From: JACVRM01 sp963817375 | GTDB lineage: Bacteria; Actinomycetota; Thermoleophilia; Gaiellales; Gaiellaceae | Assembly (NCBI GenBank): GCA_963817375.1 | Contig: CAWFOB010000005.1 | Span: forward strand, 434,001-498,000 | Direction: 5' to 3' | Length of the DNA stretch: 64,000 nt | Shown here: positions 25,354 to 34,682 of the stretch, in pieces | Layout of the letters: every line of letters begins with the position of its first letter | Numbering within the stretch: position 1 is the first letter of the stretch | The notes under the pieces: generated by a model | Seen by the model: the letters and a program-made list of their open reading frames with translations, nothing else | Told to the model about the DNA's origin: nothing | Databases searched by the model: none | Translations under genes and position numbers: made by a program

Positions 25354-25556
25354 GCACGCCCCCGACCTTCGAGGACGCCCAGCGCGAGCTCGAGTCGATC
25401 GTCCAGCGGCTCGAGGCCGGCCAGGTGCCGCTCGACGACGCGATCGCGCTCTGGGAGCGCGGCGAGGAGCTCTACAGGCTCTGCCGCACGCGGCTGGACG
25501 CGGCCGAGGGCAAGATCGAGGAGCTGGCCAAGCGCGTCGAGGCCCAGAAGCCGTAG
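25350..25556 (+). CDS. xseB: exodeoxyribonuclease VII small subunit
   Basis: A 68-residue helical protein with the family signature FEDAQRELESIVQRLEAGQV and PLDDAIALWERGEELYRLC. It binds the XseA C-terminal helices to form the holoenzyme. GTG start overlapping the xseA stop; size is normal for XseB. Confidence 0.93.
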   Translation: MSTPPTFEDAQRELESIVQRLEAGQVPLDDAIALWERGEELYRLCRTRLDAAEGKIEELAKRVEAQKP

Positions 25557-25592
25557 CGCGGCGCGCGAAAACCTGAATAGAATCCGGCTCCC

Positions 25593-26006
25593 GTGGCCGC
25601 CCCGCCCGAACTGCTCAAGCGTGTCCCGCTCTTCAGCGACCTGCACGGCAGGGAGCTGGAGTCGCTCGCCGCATCCTTCAAGGAGCGACAGTTCGACGAG
25701 GGCGACACGATCGCGAGCGAGGGCTCAGGCGGCATCGGCTTCTTCGTGATCGGCGATGGTGAGGCAGGCGTGAGCGTCCGGGGGACGGAGCGCACGACGC
25801 TCGGCGCCGGCGACTACTTCGGCGAGGTTGCGCTCATCGACGAGGGCCAGCGCAGCGCCTCGATCGTCGCCAAGACGCCGGTGACGGCCTACGGGCTGAC
25901 CGCGTGGGAGTTCCGGCCGTTCGTGGAGAGCAACGGCAAGGTCGCCTGGAAGCTGCTCCAGACGCTCGCGAAGCGGCTACGCGCCGCCGAGCAGCGCGAG
26001 TCCTAG
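25593..26006 (+). CDS. stand-alone cyclic-nucleotide-binding domain protein
   Basis: A 137-residue protein made of one CNB domain: LLKRVPLFSDLHGRELESLA (N-terminal helices), beta-roll, and the phosphate-binding cassette FGEVALIDEGQRSASI, which keeps the Glu and Arg that hold the ribose and phosphate of cAMP in CAP-family sensors. There is no DNA-binding helix-turn-helix, so it is a binding module rather than a CRP-type factor. It is a possible receiver for the cyclase encoded at 12.1 kb. Its 3' end overlaps convergent glycerate kinase by 30 bases. Confidence 0.8.
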   Translation: MAAPPELLKRVPLFSDLHGRELESLAASFKERQFDEGDTIASEGSGGIGFFVIGDGEAGVSVRGTERTTLGAGDYFGEVALIDEGQRSASIVAKTPVTAYGLTAWEFRPFVESNGKVAWKLLQTLAKRLRAAEQRES

Positions 26007-26927
26007 CTCCACCAGATCCTCACGCGCCTGCGCGGGGTCGCCGCTGAGCGCCCGCGCGTCGATGCCTGCCGGCACGCCGTCGACGACACCGCCGAAGATG
26101 ACGCCGCGCACCCCCGCCGCCTCGGCGGCGACGAGCACCGCCGCCGGCGCCTTGCCCTCGAACGTGGTCGCATCCACCCGGCCCTCGCCGGTGACGACGA
26201 GGTCGGCGCCCTCGAGCGAGAAGCCGGTCAGCTCGAGCACGAGCTCGGCGCCCGGGACGAGCTCTGCTCCGAGCGCCGCAAGCGCCGCCCCGAGCCCTCC
26301 GGCCGCGCCGGCGCCGGGGAGCAGCGCGTAGGGCGCGAGGTCGCGTCTCGCGGAGAGCCGCCGCTCGAGCTCCGCGACCGCCGCCGGGTCGGCGCCCTTC
26401 TGCGGCCCGAACGCCCGGGCGGCGCCGCGCGGGCCGAGTAGCGGGCTGCGCACGTCGCAGGCCACCGTCACCGGGAGCGGGAAGCCGCCGAACAGTGCAA
26501 GCAGGCCGCGGCCACCGTCTACCGTCGCCGTGCCGCCGAGGCAGACGAGCAGCGCGTCCGCGCCGTCGTCGATCGCGGCGTGGAGCAGCTCGCCGAGCCC
26601 CTGGCTCGAGGCGCGCAGAGGATCGCGCTCCTCCGGCGCGACGCGGCTGAGCCCGATCGCCTCGGCCGCCTCGACGACCGCGGTCCCGTCCGGGAGCACG
26701 AGCCAGCGCGCCTCGGCCGGCCGCCCGAGCGGGTCGGAGACGGTCGCGCGACGCCACTCGCCGCCGAGCGCGACGAAGAGCAGGTCTGCCGTCCCCTCGC
26801 CGCCGTCGGCGACCGGCGCCTGCACCGCCTCGGCGCCTGCGCGCCGGAACCCTCCCGCGAGCGCGGCCGCGGCCTCCGTGGCCGGCAGGACGCCCTTGAG
26901 CCCCGCCGGGGCGGCGACGGCCCGCAC
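25977..26927 (-). CDS. glxK: glycerate kinase
   Basis: Phosphorylates D-glycerate, feeding it into central carbon metabolism. The 316-residue protein matches the GarK/GlxK family: PVADGGEGTADLL, ASSQGLGELLHAAIDDGAD, VCLGGTATVDGGRGLL, VACDVRSPLLGPRGAARAF with PQKGA after it, and LVVTGEGRVDATTFEGKAP. GTG start at 26927. Follows the flippase-like membrane gene by three bases on the same strand. The usual N-terminal substrate loop is somewhat short. Confidence 0.9.
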   Translation of the reverse strand: MRAVAAPAGLKGVLPATEAAAALAGGFRRAGAEAVQAPVADGGEGTADLLFVALGGEWRRATVSDPLGRPAEARWLVLPDGTAVVEAAEAIGLSRVAPEERDPLRASSQGLGELLHAAIDDGADALLVCLGGTATVDGGRGLLALFGGFPLPVTVACDVRSPLLGPRGAARAFGPQKGADPAAVAELERRLSARRDLAPYALLPGAGAAGGLGAALAALGAELVPGAELVLELTGFSLEGADLVVTGEGRVDATTFEGKAPAAVLVAAEAAGVRGVIFGGVVDGVPAGIDARALSGDPAQAREDLVELGLALLGGA

Positions 26928-26930
26928 CCG

Positions 26931-27989
26931 CTAGCGTCGGGTGCCGACGGCCACGGCCGTCTCGCGCTCGAGCTCCTCGTCGATGAGCTCCTCGGCCTGT
27001 TCGGTCTCGTCGGCCTCCATCCGCCGCAGCACCGCGAACGAGATGCCCTCGCGCGCCAGGAAGATGAAGCCCACCCCGACGCCGACGGACATCTCGATCG
27101 CCTGCAGCCCGATCCCGAACGCGAACCCCTGGGCGTACGGGACGCCGTATGACTTGAGCGGCAGCGCGACCGCGGCCTGGATCAGCCCGACGTTGCCCGG
27201 CCAGAGCGGGAAGATCCCCGCGACGTTCATGAGCACCAGCACGAGCGCAGCCGCCGGGAGCGGCTCATGGATGTCGAAGGCGCGCATGGCCGTGTAGACG
27301 GCAAGCAGCTGCCAGAACCAGCCGAGGGTCTGCAGGAAGATCGCGAGCAGCGCGGCCAGCGGGTTCTTCATCACGCCGAGCCCGCGCCGCGCCATCGCGA
27401 GCAGGCGCCGCACCGATCCGAGCTCGTCCAGCGAGTGGCTCACGTCCAGCCGCCCGCTGATGATCGCGAACCCGAACATGATCAGGCCGACGCCGGCAAC
27501 GATGAGCAGGCTCGTGATCGCCCAGTGCGGGATCTTCGCCGTCAGCAGGACGTAGCCGATGAGCATCAGCGACGGGATCACGTCGAAGACGCGGTGTGCG
27601 AAGACGGTTCCGAGCAGCGTCGGGGTCGCGCCCTCGGCGCCCGGCATCTTCCGCGTCAGCACGCCCACGCGCGCGAACTCGCCGATCCGTCCGGGCAGCA
27701 CCGCGTTCGCGAGCAGCCCGATCCCGAAGGCGGAGAAGGTGCGCGAGAACTTCGGCGTGTCCTCCGGGACCGCCTCACGGATGACCGTCTGCCACGCGAA
27801 CGCGCGCGTGACGGCGGAGAGCAGGTTGAAGATGACCGCGGCGACGACCCAGCGGATCTCGACGACCCGGAAGGCGTCCGCGACGGCGCCCCACTCCGGG
27901 CCGCGCCAGTAGAGCAGGGCGCCGACCAGGACGAAGAGCGCGATAAGCCCCGCCATCCGCGCCCAGGTGTTGGTCGCGAGCCGTTTCAC
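26931..27989 (-). CDS. flippase-like/LPG-synthase transmembrane family protein
   Basis: A 352-residue protein with about eight helices, of the UPF0104 / lysylphosphatidylglycerol-synthase transmembrane family. Typical parts are WVVAAVIFNLLSAVTRAFAW, LLANAVLPGRIGEFARV and FPLWPGNVGLIQAAVALPL. These proteins are thought to move or modify lipid-linked substrates. The GTG start overlaps the stop of the glycosyltransferase gene, so the pair probably builds and transfers a glycolipid. Confidence 0.82.
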   Translation of the reverse strand: MKRLATNTWARMAGLIALFVLVGALLYWRGPEWGAVADAFRVVEIRWVVAAVIFNLLSAVTRAFAWQTVIREAVPEDTPKFSRTFSAFGIGLLANAVLPGRIGEFARVGVLTRKMPGAEGATPTLLGTVFAHRVFDVIPSLMLIGYVLLTAKIPHWAITSLLIVAGVGLIMFGFAIISGRLDVSHSLDELGSVRRLLAMARRGLGVMKNPLAALLAIFLQTLGWFWQLLAVYTAMRAFDIHEPLPAAALVLVLMNVAGIFPLWPGNVGLIQAAVALPLKSYGVPYAQGFAFGIGLQAIEMSVGVGVGFIFLAREGISFAVLRRMEADETEQAEELIDEELERETAVAVGTRR

Positions 27990-29125
27990 GCGGCGACCGC
28001 CGTCCTCGGTTCGACCTCGAGCACCCGCTCGTAGATGTCGAGGAGCCGGCCGGCGATTCCGTCCCAGCCGTAGTGCTCGGAGGCGATGAGGCGCGCGTTC
28101 GCGCCGAGCGCGCGGCGGCGCTGCTCGTCGGTGAGCAGCTCGACGAGCGCATCGGCGAGCGCCGGCGCATCGTCCGGCGGCACCATCAGACCGGCCTCGT
28201 CGCTCATCACGTCCCGGTACCCGGGGATGTCCGAGGCAACCACCGGCGTCGCGCACGCGAACGCCCGCGTGAGCACCATGCCGAAGCTCTCGCCGCCGAG
28301 CGACGGCGCGGCCATCACCTTCGCCGCGAGCACCTCCCGCGTCAGCTCCTCCTGCGAGAGGAAGCCGAGCACGTCGACGCCGTCGAACTGGGCGCGGGCC
28401 ATGTGCAGGCGGACGGCGAGCGGGTCGGCCCCGACGATGCGCAGCCGGGCGCCGGTGCGCGCGTGCACGTCCGGCCAGGCGCGGAGCAGCACGGCCAGCC
28501 CCTTGCGCCGTTCGTGGCGGCCGACGAAGAGCACGGTGTGGGCGCGGTTGCCGGGGTCGGCCTCCGGCGGGATGAGCACGCCGTTCGGGATCACCTCGCA
28601 GTCACCGGGCGCGTACCGCTGCGCCATCGCCCGCGCCGACTCCGAGACGGCGATGCGCGCGTCGACGCGGTCGAGCAGGAAGCCCCAGAGCGGGACGCCG
28701 ATCCGCGCCCAGCGGAGGCTCCCCGACGAGTGAAAGGTCGTCACGATCGGGCACGTCGCCAGGGCGAGCGTCGCGACGCCGATCACGGGCGCGAGCGGCT
28801 CGTGCACATGCACGAGGTCGAACTGCTCACGCTCCAGTGTGCGCGCGATCCGCCCGACGGTGCTCGGGCTGAGCACGATGTTCGGGAGCGAGCCGTTCGC
28901 CGGCACGATCACCGAGCGGCCGACCGGGATGACGTCGGGCGGGGGCGAGCCACCCCGCCCCAGGCGGGGGTGCAGGGCGCGCGTGAAGCTCCCGACAGGG
29001 TCGTTGCCCATGATCGTCCGGGTCTCGATCCCGAGCCGGCGCAGGGCGTCCGCCTGCAGCTCCGCGTGCTCGACGACCGCACCCCAAAACGACCACGAGT
29101 ACGGGACGACGATCCCGACCTTCAT
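27986..29125 (-). CDS. GT4 glycosyltransferase, PimA-like
   Basis: A 379-residue GT-B glycosyltransferase of family 4. N-terminal KVGIVVPYSWSFWGAVVEH and DLVHVHEPLAPVIG; C-terminal donor site IPNGVLIPP, VLFVGRHERRKGLAVLLRAW and the EX7E region GGESFGMVLTRAFACATPVV. This pattern is closest to phosphatidylinositol mannosyltransferase PimA, acting at the inner membrane face on PI and GDP-mannose; acceptor not proven. A TAGACT box seven bases upstream supports ATG 29125. First gene of a run with the flippase-like protein and glycerate kinase. Confidence 0.82.
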   Translation of the reverse strand: MKVGIVVPYSWSFWGAVVEHAELQADALRRLGIETRTIMGNDPVGSFTRALHPRLGRGGSPPPDVIPVGRSVIVPANGSLPNIVLSPSTVGRIARTLEREQFDLVHVHEPLAPVIGVATLALATCPIVTTFHSSGSLRWARIGVPLWGFLLDRVDARIAVSESARAMAQRYAPGDCEVIPNGVLIPPEADPGNRAHTVLFVGRHERRKGLAVLLRAWPDVHARTGARLRIVGADPLAVRLHMARAQFDGVDVLGFLSQEELTREVLAAKVMAAPSLGGESFGMVLTRAFACATPVVASDIPGYRDVMSDEAGLMVPPDDAPALADALVELLTDEQRRRALGANARLIASEHYGWDGIAGRLLDIYERVLEVEPRTAVAA

Positions 29126-29132
29126 CGCGCGG

Positions 29133-29157
29133 AGTCTAAGGGGCAGCCACGTAGACT
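29133..29157. promoter_or_regulatory. pimA-like/add divergent -10 boxes
   Basis: Minus-strand TAGACT (29138-29133) is seven bases from the glycosyltransferase ATG. Plus-strand TAGACT (29152-29157) is six bases from the adenosine deaminase ATG. The two start codons are only 38 bases apart. Confidence 0.5.
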
Positions 29158-29163
29158 CAGCGG

Positions 29164-30177
29164 ATGGTCGACGGCCTCGCGGAGCTGCACACGCATCTCG
29201 GCGGCTCGGTCTCGTCGGACATCCTCTGGAGCCTCGCGCACGAGCAGGGCATCGCCCTCCCGGTGAAGGACTACTGGGAGTTCGACCGGCTCGTCACGGT
29301 CTCGGACCCGCGCGGCGTGCCCGACCTCGACGCACTCAACGCGATCTACGAGTGGACGGAGCTGATCCAGTCGAGCCCGCTCGCCGTCGAGCGCTCGGTG
29401 CACGCGGCGATCGGCGGCGCCTACCGGTCGCAGGGGATCACGACACTCGAGCTGCGCTTCAACCCGATGAAGCGGAACCGCGGCGGCGAGCGCGACCTCG
29501 ATCACATCATCATGGCCGCGACGCGCGGCCTCGACCTCGCGAGCCTCGAGTACCCACAGGTGCGGGCCGGGCTGATCCTGATGATGGACCGCACCTTCAC
29601 GGAGCGGCAGAACGCGGTCATCGTCGAGAAGGCGATCCGCTACGCGGCGCGCGGCGTCGTGGGCATCGACATCGCCGGGCCGCGGCCGGGCGGCGAGCGC
29701 TATCCGTACGCGGAGCTCGCGCCGCTCTTCGACGAGGCGCGCGACGCCGGCCTCGGCGTCACCATCCACGTCGGCGAGGAGGGCGGCGAGCACGGCGTCT
29801 CCGAGCTCGCCGAGGTGATCGAGACACTGCGGCCCGACCGGATCGGGCACGGGATCCTCGCGGCGCGCGAGCCGGCACTGATGGATGCTCTGCGCGCGGC
29901 CGGGATCGTCCTGGAGATCTGCCCCACGTCGAATCTGCTGACCAAGGCGCTGCGCAACGAGGACGAGGTGCGCTCCACGTTCCGCGCGTTCGCCGACAAC
30001 GGGGTGGCCTTCACGATCGCCACCGACGGGCCGGAGATGATGCGCACGCACCTGCGCGACGAGCTCGAGCTCTTGCTGCGGATCGGCGCCCTCGATCAGG
30101 ACGAGATCGACGAGGCGAACCGGCGCGGGCACGATGCTGCCTTCGTGGGCAAGACGGCCGTGCCGGCGCGGGCGTAG
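29164..30177 (+). CDS. add: adenosine deaminase
   Basis: Zinc enzyme of purine salvage converting adenosine to inosine, 337 residues. Metal-binding HTHLGGSV at the N-terminus, IDIAGPRPGGE, the HVGEEGGEHG box (zinc His and catalytic Glu), RIGHGI, CPTSNLLT, and TIATDGPEMM with the zinc aspartate. The substrate-binding Gly-Pro-Glu form suggests adenosine deaminase or a close nucleoside/adenine deaminase. Start supported by TAGACT plus six bases. Confidence 0.88.
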   Translation: MVDGLAELHTHLGGSVSSDILWSLAHEQGIALPVKDYWEFDRLVTVSDPRGVPDLDALNAIYEWTELIQSSPLAVERSVHAAIGGAYRSQGITTLELRFNPMKRNRGGERDLDHIIMAATRGLDLASLEYPQVRAGLILMMDRTFTERQNAVIVEKAIRYAARGVVGIDIAGPRPGGERYPYAELAPLFDEARDAGLGVTIHVGEEGGEHGVSELAEVIETLRPDRIGHGILAAREPALMDALRAAGIVLEICPTSNLLTKALRNEDEVRSTFRAFADNGVAFTIATDGPEMMRTHLRDELELLLRIGALDQDEIDEANRRGHDAAFVGKTAVPARA

Positions 30178-30225
30178 TCCGACAAATACTCCCTTCGGAC
30201 AATAGGCGGGCGGGCGAGACCGCTG

Positions 30226-30231
30226 TAGCGT
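30226..30231 (+). promoter_or_regulatory. -10 box of small LuxR gene (leaderless)
   Basis: TAGCGT, six bases before the ATG at 30238; same spacing as the other leaderless candidates. Confidence 0.45.
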
Positions 30232-30237
30232 CGCTGC

Positions 30238-30495
30238 ATGGACGCAACCCTGATGAACGGCAGGCCGGCGCTGACGACGCGACAGCGTCAGGTCGTCGAG
30301 CTGATCGCCGCCGGATGCTCGAACGAGGAGATCGGCTGTCAGCTCGGGATCTCGGCCCGGACCGTGAAGGCGCACTGTGACGTGCTGCGCCAGAAGCTGG
30401 ACGTGTCGCGCCGCCGGCACATCCCGGCCGCGTACCGCGCGCTGACAGGCGACGACCCGCTCGCGGCCGTCTCCGGCCCTGCCGCAACCGCCTGA
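30238..30495 (+). CDS. small LuxR-type HTH regulator
   Basis: An 85-residue protein that is almost only a LuxR/GerE DNA-binding domain: LTTRQRQVVELIAAGCSNEE, then IGCQLGISARTVKAHCDVL and a short tail. There is no receiver or ligand domain, so activity may depend on expression level or dimerisation with a partner. A perfect hairpin begins at its stop codon. Confidence 0.8.
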   Translation: MDATLMNGRPALTTRQRQVVELIAAGCSNEEIGCQLGISARTVKAHCDVLRQKLDVSRRRHIPAAYRALTGDDPLAAVSGPAATA

Positions 30496-30523
30496 GGCAG
30501 CCCGACTCTGTCGGGCTGCCTCA
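30493..30523 (+). terminator. perfect 14-bp hairpin at the luxR stop
   Basis: Arms 30493-30506 and 30510-30523 (TGAGGCAGCCCGAC and its exact complement) with a TCT loop. The left arm contains the TGA stop codon. No T-run follows, so it is an I-shaped, U-poor terminator candidate. Confidence 0.7.
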
Positions 30524-30581
30524 CGGCGGCACGTCTTCCTCTGCGCAACCGAGCGGTTTAGGCTCCTCGCGGGAGGAACGT

Positions 30582-33262
30582 TTGGCGGCAACAGAGCGGG
30601 AGGCGCCCGTCGATGGCGGGCACCTGATCAAGCGTCCGCGGCTGACGCGGATTCTGGACGCGAGCAACGCGCGAATCATCCTGCTCGTAGCCCCTGCGGG
30701 CTACGGCAAGACGACGCTCGCGCGGGAGTGGCTCGAAGGGAAGCCGCACGTCTGGTACCGCGCTTCGTCGGCGGACGCTGACGTGGCGGCGCTCGCCGTC
30801 GGGCTCGCTAGCGCGGCGGCCGAGCTAGTACCGGGCGTTGATCGGCGCATTCGGCAGCGCGTGCGCGCGATCGCGGGATCCCGGAGCGCGAGGCGTCGGT
30901 GCTCGCTGGAGCTCGTCGCCGAGGATCTCGGCGCGCCTTCCGGTACGGCACGTGGATCGCAATCGACGATTACCAGTTCATCGCGCAGACGTCAGCGGCG
31001 GCGACCAGTTCTGTGGCTGATCTTCTCGATACGACGGCACGGCCACTTCTTGCGACGAGCCGGACGCGCCCGTCCTGGGCGACGCGCGCGTGGCGTCGTT
31101 TATGGCGGGGTCGTCATGCCTCGGTCGGGACGAGCTCGAAATGACAGACGCGGAGGTGCGCGAGACGGTCGGCCATACTCGCGCCGAGGTGCCGACGCTA
31201 TTCGAGAACGCCACCGGCTGGCCGGCGATTGTCGGACTCGCTGCGCGGGTTGGGCCGTCGCGTCTCGAGGGCCACGATCTTCCCGGCGACCTGCACGACT
31301 TCTTTGCCGAGGAGCTCTGGCAGTTTCTCGATGACAGAACACGCTGGCGCCTGGCCCAATTGTCTCTCGTCGCGCCAATCTCGAAGGCAATCGCGGAAAC
31401 GCTAGTTGGCAGAGACGCTCCGGATTGTTCGAACGACAATGCAGGCTGGCTGGCTGACGCGCGACCGCAGCGAGGTCGTGATCCACCCGCTTCTCGCCCG
31501 CTTCTTGCGGCAGAGGTTCGAGCAGTATCCGGTGGACCACCGTCGGCGACCGTGCGATCAGCTGATCAAGATCCTCGCGACGCTGCAGGCAGTGGGATCA
31601 GGCGATGGGACTTGCACTCGATGCAGATCAGACCGCGGTTGCGTCCGTGCTTGAGCAGTCCCTTGAGAGTCTGCTTAGCAGTGGCCGATTGCCGACGGTC
31701 GAGCGATGGCTCCAAATCGCGACGCGATCGACGCATCGATTCCCCTGTGCTCAATCTTGCGGCCGCGGAGGTCTCATTCAGGCGCGCCGAATATCACTCG
31801 CGCAGAGACGCTCGCAGGGCGGCCGCTTCGCGGCCTGCTTCTACCGCCATCCGCGTGCGAAGCCTGAACACCGCCGGGAAGAGCGCACGCTCGAACGAAC
31901 GCTCGGACGTGGCTCTTGAGCTTCATCGCCAGGCACGACAACTGGCTGACGATGCTCCGTCATTGCGAGAAGCGCTCATCGGCGAGATCTTGACGTCGCT
32001 GGACCTCGGCTCGGGACCGGCGCTGACTTGCTTGTTCGATCTGCCAGTCGACGAAGGTTCGGACTGGATCGCGTTCGACGCGCCACCGTCGAAGGCCAGA
32101 TCGCGCTCTCGCTTCGGCTGCGCCTCAGACGCAATCGCACGACCGACGCCGATCATGCCACGCTCGTGAGCAGGTCGATGATCCGCTCGCGCGAACCTCG
32201 TTTCTCTTCGCGCGCGCGATCGTGCTCAACGCGGGAGGCGCACTATCGAGCGGCTCTCGAGGCGATGCGCCGCTTTGAGCGCGACGCAACGGAGTATCGA
32301 ATTGCTTCGCGTTACCAGCAGCAGGATTGGCTCGTGCAGCTGGCGACGCCGGTCTGCGAAACTTCGTTCGCGCGCGGCAGGTCGTCCGCGAGAGTCTGCC
32401 GTGGCCGAAGTCCGATCGCGACCCTTACCCGTCGCAAATGCCGCGGCACTCGACGCACGAATCGAAGATGCGGCGCGCGTCTCGGTCTAGCCCTAGGCTT
32501 TCCGATGCTGGGCTCGAACGATCAATCAAACGTTTGGGATATACGCCGAATATGTGCTGTCACTTGCACTCGCCGAGGCGGCATTCGGGCGACCCCGTAC
32601 CGCGCTCGCGCGTTGAAGGTCAGCCGCACTGCGCCGTCTACGTGATACGCAGAGACGGAAGTCTCGCCGCGTGGGTCGACGCGACGCTCGCACGTCCGAA
32701 GATCCGAGCTCGTGTCGTAAGCGTTTGATCTGACGCTTGCACGGGGCTACGTCGACCTCGTTCGTCGTCGCTTATCGGGGCTGCCTGCGTCGCTGACGAC
32801 GCTCGTGGCCGACGCACCGTACCGCGATCGACCTGGAAGCGTGAAATCACTCGTGAAGGCGAACGACCTCGAGATCGCTCAGCGCTCTCGGACTCACGAA
32901 CACAGCCTGCCAGGGACGCCGAGCGCCAGCGCCTGACACGACGGGAACGGGAGGTTTACGCGCTGATGGTTGACGGCCTCTCGAACCGGGCAATCGCGCA
33001 ACGCCTATTCATCACGGAGTCGACCGCGAAGCTTCACGTCCGTCACATCCTCAGCAAGCTCTCCGCGCGATCGCGCGCCGAAGCAGTCGCGAAGTGGCGA
33101 GACGTTCTGGGCGGACGCTTAGGAAGCGAGCGCTACGAGCCGCTCTTCGCGGCTCGCCACGACAGGTTCGGTCGCGCCTCGACCGGCCAGGTAATGCGGC
33201 TTAGCCCGGTCGAGCACGGCGTCGAATGCGGCGACGACGTCCGGGTCAAACTGCGAGCCTGA
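30582..33262 (+). pseudogene. MalT/LAL-type LuxR regulator, broken
   Basis: Pieces of one large regulator (about 850 residues) appear in order but in shifting frames. TTG start at 30582 behind a GGGAGGAAC ribosome site; Walker A in VAPAGYGKTTLAREWLEG; Walker-B-like GTWIAIDDYQFI near 30955; STAND-type FFAEELWQFLDDRTRWRL near 31300; AGWLTRDRSEVVIHPLLARF near 31440; TPR-like helices to 32.9 kb; and the C-terminal LuxR helix-turn-helix RREREVYALMVDGLSNRAIA with ESTAKLHVRHILSKL at 32.94-33.1 kb. At least six frameshifts and visibly lower GC than flanking genes favour true decay, though assembly error cannot be excluded. Its end overlaps the convergent HD-GYP remnant. Confidence 0.75.
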
Positions 33263-34504
33263 ACTCTCGCGAAGTCTGCGACGTGCCTCAGCGCCAGGTA
33301 GCGCCGCACGGTACGGACGATGAGACGTCATCGCGTCATACGCGTCGGCAACCGCGAGGATGCGCGAGATCATCGGTATCGCCTCGCCGGCAAGCCGGTC
33401 GGGATAACCGCCGCCGTCCCAGCGCTCGTGGTGATGCCGAACGATGATCGCGATCTCTGAGTAGTCCTCGACGTTCGCGAGGATCCGCTCACCAATGGCG
33501 GAGTGCTCCTCCATCTGCCGGCGTTCCTCCGGCGTTAAGTGCGCCCGGCTTTTCGAGCAGCCCGGGCGAGCCCGATCTTGCCGATGTCGTGGACGAGCCC
33601 GCAGAGGTCGACGAGCTGCTGCTCGCTGGCGATCCCAGCCCAATCTCGGCGGCAATGTCGCGCGCGTACATCGCAACCGCTTCTGAGTGGCCGGCGGTGT
33701 AGCGGTCACGCGCGTCTAGCGTCGCGACAAGGGCAACCGCGAATGAGAGATTCGCACGTTCAAGTCGCTCATTAGCGGTCGCCAGGGAGGCCAGCGCGTC
33801 TTGCTGCTTGCGCGTAACGGCGAACAATCGGTGCGCCGCCATAGCGGGAATGAAGAACAAAGCGGCCGTCCATGGCGTTACGGCGATGTACGCATACGCA
33901 AGGAACGCGACAGCGGCGCCGTAAATCGGGATTCCCGCAGCCGCGACCTTCGCGATGCCCCGCACGGCCTCCCATGCATCGTCAATCCCTCGAACCCGAA
34001 GGGTGAGATAGGTGAGCCCGCAATTAATTGCGAGGCTGGTTGTCATCGCCAGCGCCGTCGCTATCACGATCGTGAGCGGGCGGTCGTCGACGAGTACAAG
34101 CTGAGCTGCCCAGCCACCGACAACGGCCATTACGACGCGGTCGGAGGTCCACACCAGCCACCGAGATACGGCCGGTCGACTTCAGCTCGCTCATTCACGA
34201 AGCGGGCGAACGAGCGGGAACTCGCTCAGCATTGTGACTGCGCCGACCATCCCAGCGGCAAGAGGGACCGAAGACCACCTGCACGAAGACGAGTGGAAGG
34301 AATGCGACGGAGACCTGGGTTCTCGCGCTCGCGGAGATCGTTTCGCGCTCGACCGCGATCGCAACGAACGCAAACAGGATCAACGGCCACGCAGCGTCCG
34401 TGCGAACTCAGCCGGGTGGTGTCGCCCAAGAGCACGGCGACGAGGCCGGCCGTGGCCGCCGTCAAGGCGACTGCGTACGCGTCGAGGCGATCGAGAGCGC
34501 CCAA
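33119..34504 (-). pseudogene. membrane HD-GYP phosphodiesterase, broken
   Basis: N-terminal hydrophobic helices (LDAYAVALTAATAGLVAVLL, then FAFVAIAVERETISASART, then VVMAVVGGWAAQLVLVDDRP and on) lie in three frames between 34.5 and 33.7 kb. They are followed by the HD-GYP domain: LDARDRYTAGHSEAVAMYAR, VHDIGKIGLAR (second frame), EHSAIGERIL, HHHERWDGGGYPDRLAGE and ILAVADAYDAMTSHRPYR (third frame). Intact relatives hydrolyse cyclic di-GMP. Frameshifts near 33.56, 33.63, 34.18, 34.24 and 34.39 kb. It shares the lower-GC look of the neighbouring LAL remnant. Confidence 0.75.
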
Positions 34505-34581
34505 TCGACTCGGTGCCCTTGTAAACGGGTCGGATACATGCTTAAAATCGCTTTGCCGTCAGTCCACTAAAGGAGTTAGGA

Positions 34582-34659
34582 ATGCGTTTCCGCCTGTACG
34601 CCGCACTGGGCAGCCTGGTTGCGCTGGCTGCGCTCGTCGGCTTTGGTCGGGGCTGGTAG
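34582..34659 (+). CDS. 25-residue hydrophobic peptide (sORF)
   Basis: Short ORF with an unusually strong ribosome site (AAAGGAG, seven bases before ATG) in a genome where most starts lack one. The peptide begins MRFRLYAALG and continues as one hydrophobic helix (SLVALAALVGFG) ending GRGW: a basic N-terminus plus a single membrane span. A large hairpin starts 24 bases after the stop. Could be a leader, a toxin-like or signalling peptide, or a chance ORF. Confidence 0.45.
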   Translation: MRFRLYAALGSLVALAALVGFGRGW

Positions 34660-34682
34660 ATCCAGACCCCAGCTTCGGTTGA

